Part shown: positions 16,949 to 25,674 of the stretch, one piece after another
How the letters are laid out: every line of letters begins with the position of its first letter
Numbering within the stretch: position 1 is the first letter of the stretch
Source of the DNA: Peptoniphilaceae bacterium
GTDB lineage: Bacteria; Bacillota; Clostridia; Tissierellales; Peptoniphilaceae
Reading direction: 5' to 3'
NCBI GenBank assembly: GCA_910589545.1
Contig: CAJUSY010000046.1
Location: 1 to 64,000, forward strand
DNA: 64,000 bases
Translations under genes and position numbers: made by a program
Notes under the pieces: model-generated
The model's database searches: none
What the model saw: the letters and a program-made list of their open reading frames with translations, nothing else
What the model was told of the DNA's origin: nothing

Positions 16949-18601
16949 TTATTTTTTTTCTAAATAAGTGTCTTTGTATCCTGCTGTTGAGAATTGGTTT
17001 AAGTTAATATGTTTTACATAATCTTGGTAGTAGAAGTTAGTAGTACCAGATATGATTGGAATAATAACTGTTTCATCAGCTAGGATTTGTTCAGCTTTCT
17101 TATATAATTCAACTTGTTTGTTTTCGTCTTTTTCTTTGGCAGCGTCTCTGATTAATTTATCGTATTCTTCGCTCTTCCATCCAGTTCTAACTGCGTTAGC
17201 ACTTGAAGTGAATAGAGACATCATTGCTGATGGATGATTGTAGTCAGCAGTCCATGCTAAATAACCCATTTGGTAATTACCTTTGTTGATTTTACCAGAA
17301 AGGATAGCCCATTCCATCATTTCCAACTTAACCTTAACACCAAGTTTGTTTTGGAAGTTTTGTTGGAAGTATTCACCAGATTTCTTTAATTCTGGAGAGT
17401 TAGTCATAATTAAGCTTACTTCTAATTTTGAAGGATCTGGATCCATTCCTAATTCTTTAAGACCTTCAGATAATAAAGCTTTAGGATCGCCTAATTTGTC
17501 GGCCATTTCTTTAACAGGGTTACCTGCCATTTCTCTGTATTTCAATTCGTTAATTGTAATTGCTTTTGGTACCCAGAAATAAGCTGGAGCTGATTTTCCT
17601 TTAAGAACTGTATTGTTGAAGCCTTCTCTGTCTAAAGCGATGTTGAATGCTTGTCTAACTTTTTTGTTCTTAAATAATTTGTCTTTGTGGTTAACTGCAA
17701 AGTAATCTACTGCTGGAAGGTCAATTTTTTGTGTCTTAGTTCCTTCTCTCTTATCGAACTTAGAAGTCCATTCTGGTTTGTTAGTACCTACACTCATGAT
17801 TTCTCCAGATTGGAAAGCATTCATTCTAGTGTTTTCATCAGTTAATACTCTGATGTTTACTTTTTCTAGTTTAACTTTGTCTTTGTTCCAGTAATCTTTG
17901 TTCTTTTCAAGAACTAATTTAGAGTTGTGGCTCCATTCAGTTAATTTGAAAGGTCCGCAACCTACGATTGTATTAGCTTCGGAACCAAATTGTTCACCTT
18001 GTTTTTCAACTATGTCTTTTCTTTGTGGGAACATTACTCTGAAAGGTACTATATTAATGAAATATTGTGCTGGAGCAGCTAATTTGATTTCCAATGTTTT
18101 ATCGTCAAGTGCTTTTACTCCTAATTTATCCAATGGAGCTTTTCCTGAGTTAACTTCTTGGAAGTTAAGTATATCTGCTAATAAGAATGATGAACCAGAA
18201 CCTGTCTTAGGATCTACAGTTCTTTTAATACCATATTCAAAGTCTTTTGCAGTTAAAGGTTGACCATCATCCCATTTCAATCCATCACGTATTGTGAATG
18301 TGTAAGTCATAGCATCTTCAGAAACTTTCCATTCTGAAGCTGCAGCTGCTTCTGGTTTTAATGTTAAGTCTTCGTTTTGAACTAATCTGATAAGTGGTTC
18401 ATATACATTATTTACAATTGTATTTCCATAACCGTCACTACCTTTTTGAGCGTCTATAGATTCAGGATCAGCAGCTACGAAAGTATTGTATACTGTATTT
18501 TCTCCTTTGTCTCCACCTTTTGAGCCTCCATTTCCACATGCTGTACCAGCAACCATAAGGCCGGCTAACATCAAGGCAACAAACCTTTTCTTGTTTCTCA
18601 T
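16949..18601 (-). CDS. oppA: Oligopeptide-binding lipoprotein OppA
   Basis: A 550-residue substrate-binding protein of family 5 (SBP_bac_5). The signal peptide ends in the lipobox VAGTAC, with lipidated Cys22. Family features include YEPLIRLVQ, the SEDAMTYTFTIRDGLKWDDGQPLTAKDFEYGIKR-type region (residues about 85-125) and NHKDKLFKNKKVRQAFNIALDR. It captures peptides at the outer face and passes them to OppBC. It is the first gene of the operon, with its own promoter (18717-18745). Confidence 0.94.
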   Translation of the reverse strand: MRNKKRFVALMLAGLMVAGTACGNGGSKGGDKGENTVYNTFVAADPESIDAQKGSDGYGNTIVNNVYEPLIRLVQNEDLTLKPEAAAASEWKVSEDAMTYTFTIRDGLKWDDGQPLTAKDFEYGIKRTVDPKTGSGSSFLLADILNFQEVNSGKAPLDKLGVKALDDKTLEIKLAAPAQYFINIVPFRVMFPQRKDIVEKQGEQFGSEANTIVGCGPFKLTEWSHNSKLVLEKNKDYWNKDKVKLEKVNIRVLTDENTRMNAFQSGEIMSVGTNKPEWTSKFDKREGTKTQKIDLPAVDYFAVNHKDKLFKNKKVRQAFNIALDREGFNNTVLKGKSAPAYFWVPKAITINELKYREMAGNPVKEMADKLGDPKALLSEGLKELGMDPDPSKLEVSLIMTNSPELKKSGEYFQQNFQNKLGVKVKLEMMEWAILSGKINKGNYQMGYLAWTADYNHPSAMMSLFTSSANAVRTGWKSEEYDKLIRDAAKEKDENKQVELYKKAEQILADETVIIPIISGTTNFYYQDYVKHINLNQFSTAGYKDTYLEKK

Positions 18602-18716
18602 TTACAATTCCTCCTTAAATATTTTAATCATATGAGAAAATCCGAATTAATCGTGAATACATATTTGAAAATATAAAAAATATATAAGTTCAAGTCTTCA
18701 CGTTTTTCGTAATTTC

Positions 18717-18745
18717 ATTATAACATGAATTCATGAAAATGATAA
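18717..18745 (-). promoter_or_regulatory. opp promoter with internal palindrome
   Basis: Read leftwards: TTATCA (18740-18745), 17-base spacer, TATAAT (18717-18722). The spacer contains the perfect 12-bp palindrome CATGAATTCATG (18724-18735), placed where a repressor would block RNA polymerase. Confidence 0.6.
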
Positions 18746-18908
18746 CATAAACAACATTTTTTCAAAATATTTTAATATTATATTGTTATTTAATTATCTT
18801 TTTTCACTTTTTTCTAAAATCTTTCGTTTTTATTTTTTTAAGAAATATTGTATACTTTTTGTAATAATCGGTGTTTTATTGAAGTAATCTTTTACTAATT
18901 TTATTATT

Positions 18909-18931
18909 TGATATTCATTATCGTCATTATC
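18909..18931 (-). promoter_or_regulatory. Fur-like hexamer cluster (weak)
   Basis: On the minus strand GATAATGACGATAATGAATATC contains two GATAAT hexamers and an ATATC half. The core at 18909-18923 matches 12 of 14 positions of the 7-1-7 Fur consensus. In DNA this AT-rich, chance matches of this quality are expected. Confidence 0.25.
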
Positions 18932-19074
18932 TAGAGCGAAATATTTTTACATTTTTTTATAGCATTTTTTAGTTTTAAGCGTGTGATTTTTAGTAAATCA
19001 AATTTAAGAAGTAAAAAATGAGATATTTCGGGAATTTATTCGATAAAAGTATTTAGTGATTTCTTGTAAATCAT

Positions 19075-19091
19075 TGTAACTTTTTTGTAAT
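19075..19091 (+). promoter_or_regulatory. WalR-like direct repeat (orphan)
   Basis: TGTAAC-TTTTT-TGTAAT fits the WalR consensus, with a further TGTAAA four bases upstream. No rightward gene follows, so a function is doubtful. Confidence 0.25.
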
Positions 19092-19117
19092 ATTTTTTTA
19101 TTTTTTATTTCCCATAG

Positions 19118-19142
19118 AAAAAAGCGACCATAAAAGGTCGCT
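19118..19142 (-). terminator. Terminator of the threonine aldolase gene
   Basis: 7-bp stem AGCGACC/GGTCGCT (19123-19129 with 19136-19142), followed leftwards by TTTTTTC; five bases after the stop codon. Confidence 0.85.
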
Positions 19143-19146
19143 AAAT

Positions 19147-20163
19147 TTATAAATCTTTTATCAACTCCTCTACCATATGATCTTCAGTTGACCACGATGT
19201 ACAAATTCTTATGTTAATATATTCATCTGTTTTGTAATTTTCACAGAAATTATATTTTTGTTTTAATCTATGATATCTTTCATAATCCATATTTACAAAT
19301 ATCGTATTAGTTGTAGATTGAGTAGCTAACACGTAATTTTGTTCTTTTAATTTTTGTCTAATTCTATCTGCTTGTTCATCAGCTTTTTCTGCTAATTTAA
19401 AAATCAAATCATCAGTAAATAGTTCTCTGAATTGAATTCCCAAAAATCTAGATTTCGCAAACAGCATTCCAGAACCTTTAATGTAGTTTTTAAAATGAAG
19501 TTTGAAATCATCGTTGTTTAATATCAACGCTTCCCCAAACATCGCACCACACTTTGTGCCACCTACATATGTGGCATCTACAGTATCACATATTTCTTTC
19601 AATGTTAAATCATTGTTTTTTGCAGCTAAGGCATAAGCAAGTCTAGCACCATCCATGAACAAATACAACCCATGTTTGTCGCAAACTTTTCTAATCTCCA
19701 TTAGTCTTTGTTTAGTGTAAATAGTTCCTGATTCTGATGAATTGGTTATGTAAACCATTTTAGGAATTGGCTTATGAAAATAAGCTGAATCATTCATTCT
19801 TTCTGAGACAAATTTGTCGATTACTTCTGGAATCAAAAGTCCATCTTCATCTTCTACAATTTCAATTTTGTGTCCAACATCTTCAATAGCCCCAGTTTCT
19901 AATGTGTTAATATGAGCATTATCACAGGAAATGATGCTTTCAAATGGTCTTAGCGATGTTTTGATTATAAGCTTGTTGCAAGCTGTAGATCCATGCAAAA
20001 AGTAAATGTCTTGATCCGAAATTTTTTTTCTAATTATTTCTTTTGCTTGATGTGTGTATTCATCGTTGCAATATCCTTGTTGTTGCACCATATTGGTCTC
20101 TTCAAGTGCTTTTATAATGTTTGGATGAACTCCTTCGAGATAATCGCAGTTAAAATTATACAT
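19147..20163 (-). CDS. Low-specificity L-threonine aldolase family enzyme
   Basis: A 338-residue PLP enzyme of the beta-eliminating lyase family, close to threonine aldolases that split L-threonine/L-allo-threonine into glycine and acetaldehyde. The PLP lysine is Lys204 in YVGGTKCGAMFGEA. Asp171-Gly-Ala-Arg174 (FMDGARLAYA) binds the cofactor, and HGSTACNK near residue 58 corresponds to the phosphate-binding segment. The gene is monocistronic with its own terminator. Tyrosine-lyase type activities in the same fold cannot be excluded. Confidence 0.88.
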   Translation of the reverse strand: MYNFNCDYLEGVHPNIIKALEETNMVQQQGYCNDEYTHQAKEIIRKKISDQDIYFLHGSTACNKLIIKTSLRPFESIISCDNAHINTLETGAIEDVGHKIEIVEDEDGLLIPEVIDKFVSERMNDSAYFHKPIPKMVYITNSSESGTIYTKQRLMEIRKVCDKHGLYLFMDGARLAYALAAKNNDLTLKEICDTVDATYVGGTKCGAMFGEALILNNDDFKLHFKNYIKGSGMLFAKSRFLGIQFRELFTDDLIFKLAEKADEQADRIRQKLKEQNYVLATQSTTNTIFVNMDYERYHRLKQKYNFCENYKTDEYINIRICTSWSTEDHMVEELIKDL

Positions 20164-20251
20164 AATTTTCTCCTAAATTGACAATAATTAATCTGTTAAA
20201 ATACAGATTTATTATAACACTTGATAAATTTTTGTAAAGAATTCTATTCAT

Positions 20252-22012
20252 TTATTTTGTGTATAGACATTTGATATAGAATGTGGTTTTTTGTCCGTTA
20301 TCATAAATACAATCTGCTCTCTCAAGAATTGTTTTGTATTTAATGTTGTTAATTATACCCTCATCTTCAATCATCAATTCGGGATCTTCTGTATTAATAT
20401 CGGGTCCTAGTTGATTCCACAATTCTTCTAATCTACTACTAAATGTTTCAATGTTTAATTTAGCTACCGGCTTATTTTTGTATTTTATAACAACAATATT
20501 TGATTTCTTTGAAAACGTAACATTTTGATTCCCTAAATTATTGATATTTTGTGAATTGAAATCATACTCAAATTGTATATTTTCTAAAAGTCGATCATAA
20601 TTTGTTGTGTCAACTTCCAATCTATCATTTACAAAATATCTAATGTCACCATATATCGACTCAAACTCATCTCCTCTAAATCCAAAGACCCTACTCATAT
20701 CTTCTTTTGAAGTTGTAAACTTCTCATCCAAATAAGCTAACTCTTTCGTATTATGTTTTATTACAAAATAATCAAGTTTATCTTTTATTTCCTTTATTTT
20801 AGAAGGATTTACATTATTTTGAGGTTTAATTTCCCCATTTACAAGCAAATTTTCTTCGATTAATATTTTTTCCAACTTAGCTTTTTGGTCAATTCTACTT
20901 ACATTGTATGCTGAAAGTGGTCCAAAAGAAGAAATCACAGTTAATATCAACAATGTTGTAGGTATGGTAATGTATGTTTTTTTATTGAAAAACAAGTAGT
21001 AAAGCATTGATATCACGATGAAAACACCGCCAATTACAACAAGATATCTTTCTTCTGTAACTCCATAATTTGATATTCTAGTACCTATTGAATAAAACAT
21101 CATTGCTGATAATATCAACAATATAATAGGTTGAATTTTATTGTAAAATTTAATAAATTTATCACCTATAGTTTTTGATATAAACAGAACCAAAACAGAT
21201 AACAATCCATACCACAGAATTAGATTTGTTATTATGTTGTTAGGAATAGTTCTTAAAACCACAACCTTTATTATATATAGTAGCAAAATCAATCCATATA
21301 TTAAAAATATCGGAGCGATTATTCTTGTAAATAAAAATTTAAAGGGTAAAATCCATTTGATTTTTAGATTTTCTTCGTTATATTTTAGTGGAAATTTCGA
21401 CAAAATTATCGATGCATTAAACAGAAGAAAAATCAAAGCTGCACTGGATATCAAGACATTTTGAATATTAAATTGCAGTTTAAACAATTCTTTTGTTGTG
21501 TATAAAATCGCAGCAATGCCTATAAATATAGTCACACAATATATCATAGATTCTATTATTGATAGAACGATTTTAACGGCATAATCTGCATAGTCATTTC
21601 TCTTATTAAAATGACCTGCTATAAACATGCCGACAAAAAGCGTCACAAATAATCCGATTTTTGTGATTTCATTTTTAAGGACAAAATATTTATCAGATTT
21701 TATAATAAGAAAATAACACAATAATCCCATTACTAATGAAACTATTGAATATAGCAAAACCTTCTCGCTCTTGGTAATCTGTATATTCTTGTCAGTTATA
21801 ATTAGTTTTACAATCATGTAACTCATCGCAAAGTATAGCGAACAAATAAGTAAATCTGCAATTAACGTACTATTTAATGCGCCTAATTCGATGTTCCAAA
21901 TCCCCATAATCGCAAATATCGTAGCAACACTAATAGCCAACAATACCATGGGATACAGTTTCATCGTTTTTTGTAAGTTTTTAAGTTTTAATTTAAAATT
22001 TTCTAGCTTCAT
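20252..22012 (-). CDS. DUF4153 multi-pass membrane protein
   Basis: A 586-residue protein with about ten to twelve hydrophobic helices in residues 20-375, then a soluble domain of about 200 residues rich in Lys, Glu and Asn. The arrangement and the FGPLSAYNVSRIDQKAKLEKIL segment at the membrane/soluble border are typical of DUF4153 proteins. Their function is unknown. It stands alone with no clear terminator after it. Confidence 0.8.
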   Translation of the reverse strand: MKLENFKLKLKNLQKTMKLYPMVLLAISVATIFAIMGIWNIELGALNSTLIADLLICSLYFAMSYMIVKLIITDKNIQITKSEKVLLYSIVSLVMGLLCYFLIIKSDKYFVLKNEITKIGLFVTLFVGMFIAGHFNKRNDYADYAVKIVLSIIESMIYCVTIFIGIAAILYTTKELFKLQFNIQNVLISSAALIFLLFNASIILSKFPLKYNEENLKIKWILPFKFLFTRIIAPIFLIYGLILLLYIIKVVVLRTIPNNIITNLILWYGLLSVLVLFISKTIGDKFIKFYNKIQPIILLILSAMMFYSIGTRISNYGVTEERYLVVIGGVFIVISMLYYLFFNKKTYITIPTTLLILTVISSFGPLSAYNVSRIDQKAKLEKILIEENLLVNGEIKPQNNVNPSKIKEIKDKLDYFVIKHNTKELAYLDEKFTTSKEDMSRVFGFRGDEFESIYGDIRYFVNDRLEVDTTNYDRLLENIQFEYDFNSQNINNLGNQNVTFSKKSNIVVIKYKNKPVAKLNIETFSSRLEELWNQLGPDINTEDPELMIEDEGIINNIKYKTILERADCIYDNGQKTTFYIKCLYTK

Positions 22013-22098
22013 AATATCCTCCCACTTTTCTCTATTATATCACTATGAGCATTCAGAAAATCTCTTAAAAACATTTGTTGCAATTTCGTAAACATTGA

Positions 22099-22578
22099 TT
22101 AAATATTTCCAGATGATTTATTATTTTCTTCTAAATCTAACAAATACTTTTTCTTTTCTATTCCAAATTTATATCCTGTAAGTTTGTCGTTTTTCCCGAC
22201 GACTCTGTGACACGGAACTAAAATCATCAAATCATTAGAACTAACAGCTCTTCCCACTGCTCTTGCTGATGTTTTGATGCCGTAAATTTTTTCGTATTCT
22301 TCTTTGATGTCTGAGTATGTTTTAGTTGTCCCATAAGATATATCACATACCAATTTGAGTATTTTATTGGCATACTCTGATTTTTTAATTTTAATATGTT
22401 TCAACTTTCCTGTATTTTTGCCATTAAAATAATCTTCAAAATACGATATGCATTTTTCTATTAATTCATCATTATCTTCATACTTTACTAAATCATCTAC
22501 AAACTCACATCTTATAATATTTTTCCCATCGCTTTCGATGAGTATATGCCCTATTTCAGATTTATAAATATTTCTCAT
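22099..22578 (-). CDS. ogt: Methylated-DNA--protein-cysteine methyltransferase
   Basis: A 159-residue suicide repair enzyme that moves methyl groups from O6-methylguanine to its own cysteine. The active-site motif VPCHRVVG is present near residue 132, preceded by the helix-turn-helix with the arginine finger (SARAVGRAVSSND). A short N-terminal ribonuclease-like domain precedes it. The ATG lies only seven bases from a terminator-like hairpin and lacks a clear ribosome binding site, so translation may be weak. Confidence 0.9.
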   Translation of the reverse strand: MRNIYKSEIGHILIESDGKNIIRCEFVDDLVKYEDNDELIEKCISYFEDYFNGKNTGKLKHIKIKKSEYANKILKLVCDISYGTTKTYSDIKEEYEKIYGIKTSARAVGRAVSSNDLMILVPCHRVVGKNDKLTGYKFGIEKKKYLLDLEENNKSSGNI

Positions 22579-22580
22579 AC

Positions 22581-22604
22581 AAAAAGCTCGGATTACTCCG
22601 AGCT
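22581..22604 (-). terminator. Terminator after the permease gene, just before ogt
   Basis: 8-bp stem AGCTCGGA/TCCGAGCT with four-base loop, followed leftwards by TTTTT. It ends the pgpA-ATPase-permease unit right in front of the ogt start codon. Confidence 0.8.
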
Positions 22605-22611
22605 GTCTCCC

Positions 22612-23310
22612 TTATTTTACATCTAAACCTTTTATGAAGTTGGTGAATAATATCGACAATATAAGTGCTATTACACCTGCTCCCAAATATATATACATAT
22701 TAAGTCCACTAAATATTTTAAATGCTGATATCAAATACTTTGAGAAAAAGACATTCACAGCTATTACAATCGCTGTAAATAAAATAAATATTTTCACAGC
22801 TCCAAATTTGTAAGCTAAAAATATTAATGAAGTGAACGCTAAGCTGCACAATGATGAAATAACAAAAACCATAGGCATGTAGGATAATAAAGAACCTCTT
22901 GTGTAGACTCCTATCTTGTCATAATATGTTTCAATTTGTCTAGATTGCAAGAATCCCGACATTATCCTTGTCAAATAAATTATTCCAATTATTACCGCAA
23001 AAACTAATGCCACATTGAAAATTCTTTCAAATATGGTCGCTTTTTTGATTTGCTTTCTGTGGTAAGATGATTCGATATTCATTCCAAAATCTTGGAAATA
23101 ATCCTTACTTGCTACCAATAAAAAGTAGAAAGTGTTGAATAAAAACATCGGCACAACGTATGTGAATAGCGGAAGTTTTCCAAAATCGAATTTCCATAAA
23201 TTAAAGTAGGAAAGTCCTCCAATGATTGCTAATATCACAACAGATACAAGAAGAGTGTAAAATGCGTATGCCAAACTATTCGACAACTTCTGTTTTAACA
23301 GTCTTTTCAT
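22612..23310 (-). CDS. ABC-2-like membrane protein paired with a degenerate ATPase
   Basis: A 232-residue protein with six hydrophobic helices (about 14-40, 50-68, 97-118, 145-168, 172-198, 205-225). This is the usual topology of small ABC-2 permeases, although no family-specific motif is seen. The start is the ATG after GAGGAGGG. It overlaps the preceding ATPase-like gene by 35 bases, so the two are made together. Since the partner has lost its ATP-binding residues, this permease may have no energy source or may do something other than transport. Confidence 0.6.
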   Translation of the reverse strand: MKRLLKQKLSNSLAYAFYTLLVSVVILAIIGGLSYFNLWKFDFGKLPLFTYVVPMFLFNTFYFLLVASKDYFQDFGMNIESSYHRKQIKKATIFERIFNVALVFAVIIGIIYLTRIMSGFLQSRQIETYYDKIGVYTRGSLLSYMPMVFVISSLCSLAFTSLIFLAYKFGAVKIFILFTAIVIAVNVFFSKYLISAFKIFSGLNMYIYLGAGVIALILSILFTNFIKGLDVK

Positions 23311-24163
23311 AATTTCCCTCCTCAATCATTGTAATTAGTTCATCTAACGGTAATTGTTTTACTACACATCCGTTATCTTCAAGTAAAAATCTTTCATCCT
23401 CATTGATGCTATCAAACATTTTTATTTCATCTTCAAGTCCATCAGAAGTTCTCGTCAATATTCTCTTGTAATTCATTGCCGATATGATTTCCTTAGGTCC
23501 ACGAATTACCTTAGCATTTGATAGAATATTGTGCTTGGAATCTTTGAATTTAATTCTTCCATCTTGCATTAACACCAAATAATCGAAGAACACTTCCTCT
23601 ACTATTGGAGACGAAATCAAAATCGTATTTCTGATTAATTCTTGACGTTTTTTCATTATATCAATAAATTCCAAAGAAAGTTTTTTGTCTACTATTTCAA
23701 AATTTTTCAGTAATACTATCTTTTTATTCGTAGCAAGTGCCGCAGTCATAAGTACGATGTTGCAGTAATCCTCTTTCAAATCCTCTAATCGTGCAAATTC
23801 ATCAATCGCAAATCCTTTTAGCACAGAATCCACAAATTCTTCATCGAAATAAGGATCCAACTTCTTTTTTAATTTGAGATACTTCTTCACATTCATTGAT
23901 GAGTTATAATCTTGTAAAAATGTTGAAAATTCAATCTCATTAGTTAGTTTTGGATTCCTTAGGACGTTTTCTTTTTCCTCAAAACCATACAAGAATTCTC
24001 CATTGTATTTAGTCGTAAAAGAACCCAAAATATCAAACAATTCATCGATGTTTTTGTCGTGACCTGTAAACAAATATATGTAACCTTCTTCTATCTCAAG
24101 GCTACAGTCCAAATCAATTTTTTTGAATCTCCTCTTTTTATTTATGCTGTCTATAGTATACAT
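23276..24163 (-). CDS. ABC ATPase-like protein lacking ATP-binding motifs
   Basis: A 295-residue protein with the layout of an ABC ATPase. A beta-strand/P-loop position occurs at residues 30-42 (LFTGHDKNIDE, where a real P-loop would read GxxGxGKST), followed by a Q-loop-like region. A Walker B position reads KKIVLLKNFE instead of ILDEP, and the LSGGQ position reads LEDLKEDYC. The following ISSP and VLMQDGRIKF resemble the H-loop and the final beta-hairpin of ABC proteins. All catalytic motifs are degenerate while the reading frame is intact. The ribosome site AGGAGA is good. It sits between pgpA and a membrane protein. Confidence 0.65.
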   Translation of the reverse strand: MYTIDSINKKRRFKKIDLDCSLEIEEGYIYLFTGHDKNIDELFDILGSFTTKYNGEFLYGFEEKENVLRNPKLTNEIEFSTFLQDYNSSMNVKKYLKLKKKLDPYFDEEFVDSVLKGFAIDEFARLEDLKEDYCNIVLMTAALATNKKIVLLKNFEIVDKKLSLEFIDIMKKRQELIRNTILISSPIVEEVFFDYLVLMQDGRIKFKDSKHNILSNAKVIRGPKEIISAMNYKRILTRTSDGLEDEIKMFDSINEDERFLLEDNGCVVKQLPLDELITMIEEGNYEKTVKTEVVE

Positions 24164-24171
24164 AAAATCTC

Positions 24172-24684
24172 CTATTTAAATCTCGAATGAGATAGTCTAC
24201 TTGCCGCAGCCGCTGCGATTGCAGCCACAATATCGTCCAAAAACGTGTTAACGCAATCAGTTTTCTCTACGTCTAACTCTCTGATAATTCCTATTTTTTC
24301 TTTGTCCAAATACCCAAAATTAGTGAAACCTATTGACCCATACACATTTATTATCGATAAAGCCAACACTTCGTCAATACCATAAAGGCCTTCATCTGAT
24401 TCAATAATTTTTTGAATTGGATCATCAAACAGTTTCTTATCACAAGCTTTATCAATTGCAATTCCAGTTAAAACGCATTGTAATACTTCTCTTTTTTCCA
24501 AAACTTTATCCACATTCTCAATGCATAACTCCATTGTCAAATTAGGATAGTATTTTTCTTGTAAAGTGAACACTATTTTTGCAATTTCTTCTATCTCAAC
24601 GCCTCTTTCTTGCAATTGGCGAATTGTAATCTCTTTTAATTCTTGAATAGTATAAGGATATTCAGAAACTTTTTTTCTACCCAT
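24172..24684 (-). CDS. Phosphatidylglycerophosphatase A family protein (YutG-like)
   Basis: A 170-residue protein. The C-terminal half carries the PgpA/YutG pattern: YGIDEVLALSIINVYGSIG, TNFGYLDKEKIGII and FLDDIVAAIAAAAASRL, with the conserved acidic and glycine residues. PgpA removes phosphate from phosphatidylglycerophosphate, making phosphatidylglycerol. The family's role in Firmicutes is less firmly established. It is the first gene of the unit with the degenerate ATPase, whose start is 8 bases downstream. Confidence 0.8.
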   Translation of the reverse strand: MGRKKVSEYPYTIQELKEITIRQLQERGVEIEEIAKIVFTLQEKYYPNLTMELCIENVDKVLEKREVLQCVLTGIAIDKACDKKLFDDPIQKIIESDEGLYGIDEVLALSIINVYGSIGFTNFGYLDKEKIGIIRELDVEKTDCVNTFLDDIVAAIAAAAASRLSHSRFK

Positions 24685-24741
24685 GTTGCCTCCTTTATTT
24701 TTCTCTATACTATATTTTACCCAAATTTCAAGTGTTTTACA

Positions 24742-25674
24742 CTAATTTGTAGGCAATTTTCTCTTAGAATAAACCACTTTTACCTTATCGCCAATCTTAT
24801 TCTTAAAATCATTGTTCAAAATATAAGAATCAATAATTTTGTCTTCCAATTCTATGACAACTTTTATAGCGGAACCTTGGAATACAATATCTTTTATAAC
24901 CCCATCCTCACCTTCATCTGAAAATTTTACATCTTCTGGTCTAATATAATATCCTTCGAAAATATTTTTTTCGCCGATAAAATTCAACACGAAATTATTT
25001 TTTGGATTTTTGTAAATATCTTTAGGATAAGAATGCTGTTCGATTTTTCCTTTATTCATCAAAATAATATCGTCAGCCAATTCAAAAGCTTCGTTTTGAT
25101 CATGTGTTACAAAAATCATCGTAGTTTCCAAATTTTTTTGGATATCTTTTATAAGAAATCTCATGCTAACTCTCAATTTTTGATCCAAGTTACTCAATGG
25201 CTCATCCAATAATAAAAGTTTTGGACTCAAAACCAAAGACCTTGCAAGGGCAACTCTTTGCCTTTGACCACCAGACAATTCATCAATCATTTTCCTCTCA
25301 TGACCTTTTAATCCTACCAAATCTATCATTTCGTTGACCTTTTTATAAATAGTAGATTTGTCCATATTTTTAAATTTCAAACCATAAGCGACATTTTTGA
25401 CCACATTCATGTGGTAAAAAAGCCCATAAGATTGAAATACTGTTGTTATATCTCTTTTTTCAGCAGTCAAATGAGTGATATCTTCTCCATCCAAAATAAT
25501 TTGTCCGGAATTTGGCTTTACAAAACCACCAATCATGTTCAAAATCGTGCTTTTCCCACAACCTGAAGGTCCCAAAATACACAACATTTTGCCTTTTTCC
25601 AAATCAAATTCCACATTATCGACCACTGTTTTATCTTCGTAAATTTTAGTAAGGTTTTTAACACTCAAAATCAT
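24742..25674 (-). CDS. Iron(III)-type ABC importer ATP-binding protein
   Basis: A 310-residue ATPase with Walker A GPSGCGKST, Q-loop VFQSYGLFYHM, signature LSGGQRQRVALARSL, Walker B LLLLDEPLSNLD and VTHDQNEAFE. A C-terminal TOBE-like domain follows from about residue 235. It matches the FbpC/PotA group that drives import of ferric iron, polyamines or phosphonates. The genetic partners (two-domain permease and a class 1 binding lipoprotein) best fit the ferric iron type. It overlaps the permease by 4 bases. Confidence 0.85.
   Translation of the reverse strand: MILSVKNLTKIYEDKTVVDNVEFDLEKGKMLCILGPSGCGKSTILNMIGGFVKPNSGQIILDGEDITHLTAEKRDITTVFQSYGLFYHMNVVKNVAYGLKFKNMDKSTIYKKVNEMIDLVGLKGHERKMIDELSGGQRQRVALARSLVLSPKLLLLDEPLSNLDQKLRVSMRFLIKDIQKNLETTMIFVTHDQNEAFELADDIILMNKGKIEQHSYPKDIYKNPKNNFVLNFIGEKNIFEGYYIRPEDVKFSDEGEDGVIKDIVFQGSAIKVVIELEDKIIDSYILNNDFKNKIGDKVKVVYSKRKLPTN

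Larger units (their letters stand above)
18602..19146. other. 545-base gene-free region upstream of opp
   Basis: Very AT-rich; no reading frame with a ribosome site is visible. It holds the opp promoter with a palindrome (18717-18745), a Fur-like hexamer cluster (18909-18931), WalR-like half-sites (19075-19091) and the terminator of the threonine aldolase gene (19118-19142). The remaining sequence shows nothing I can name. Confidence 0.6.
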
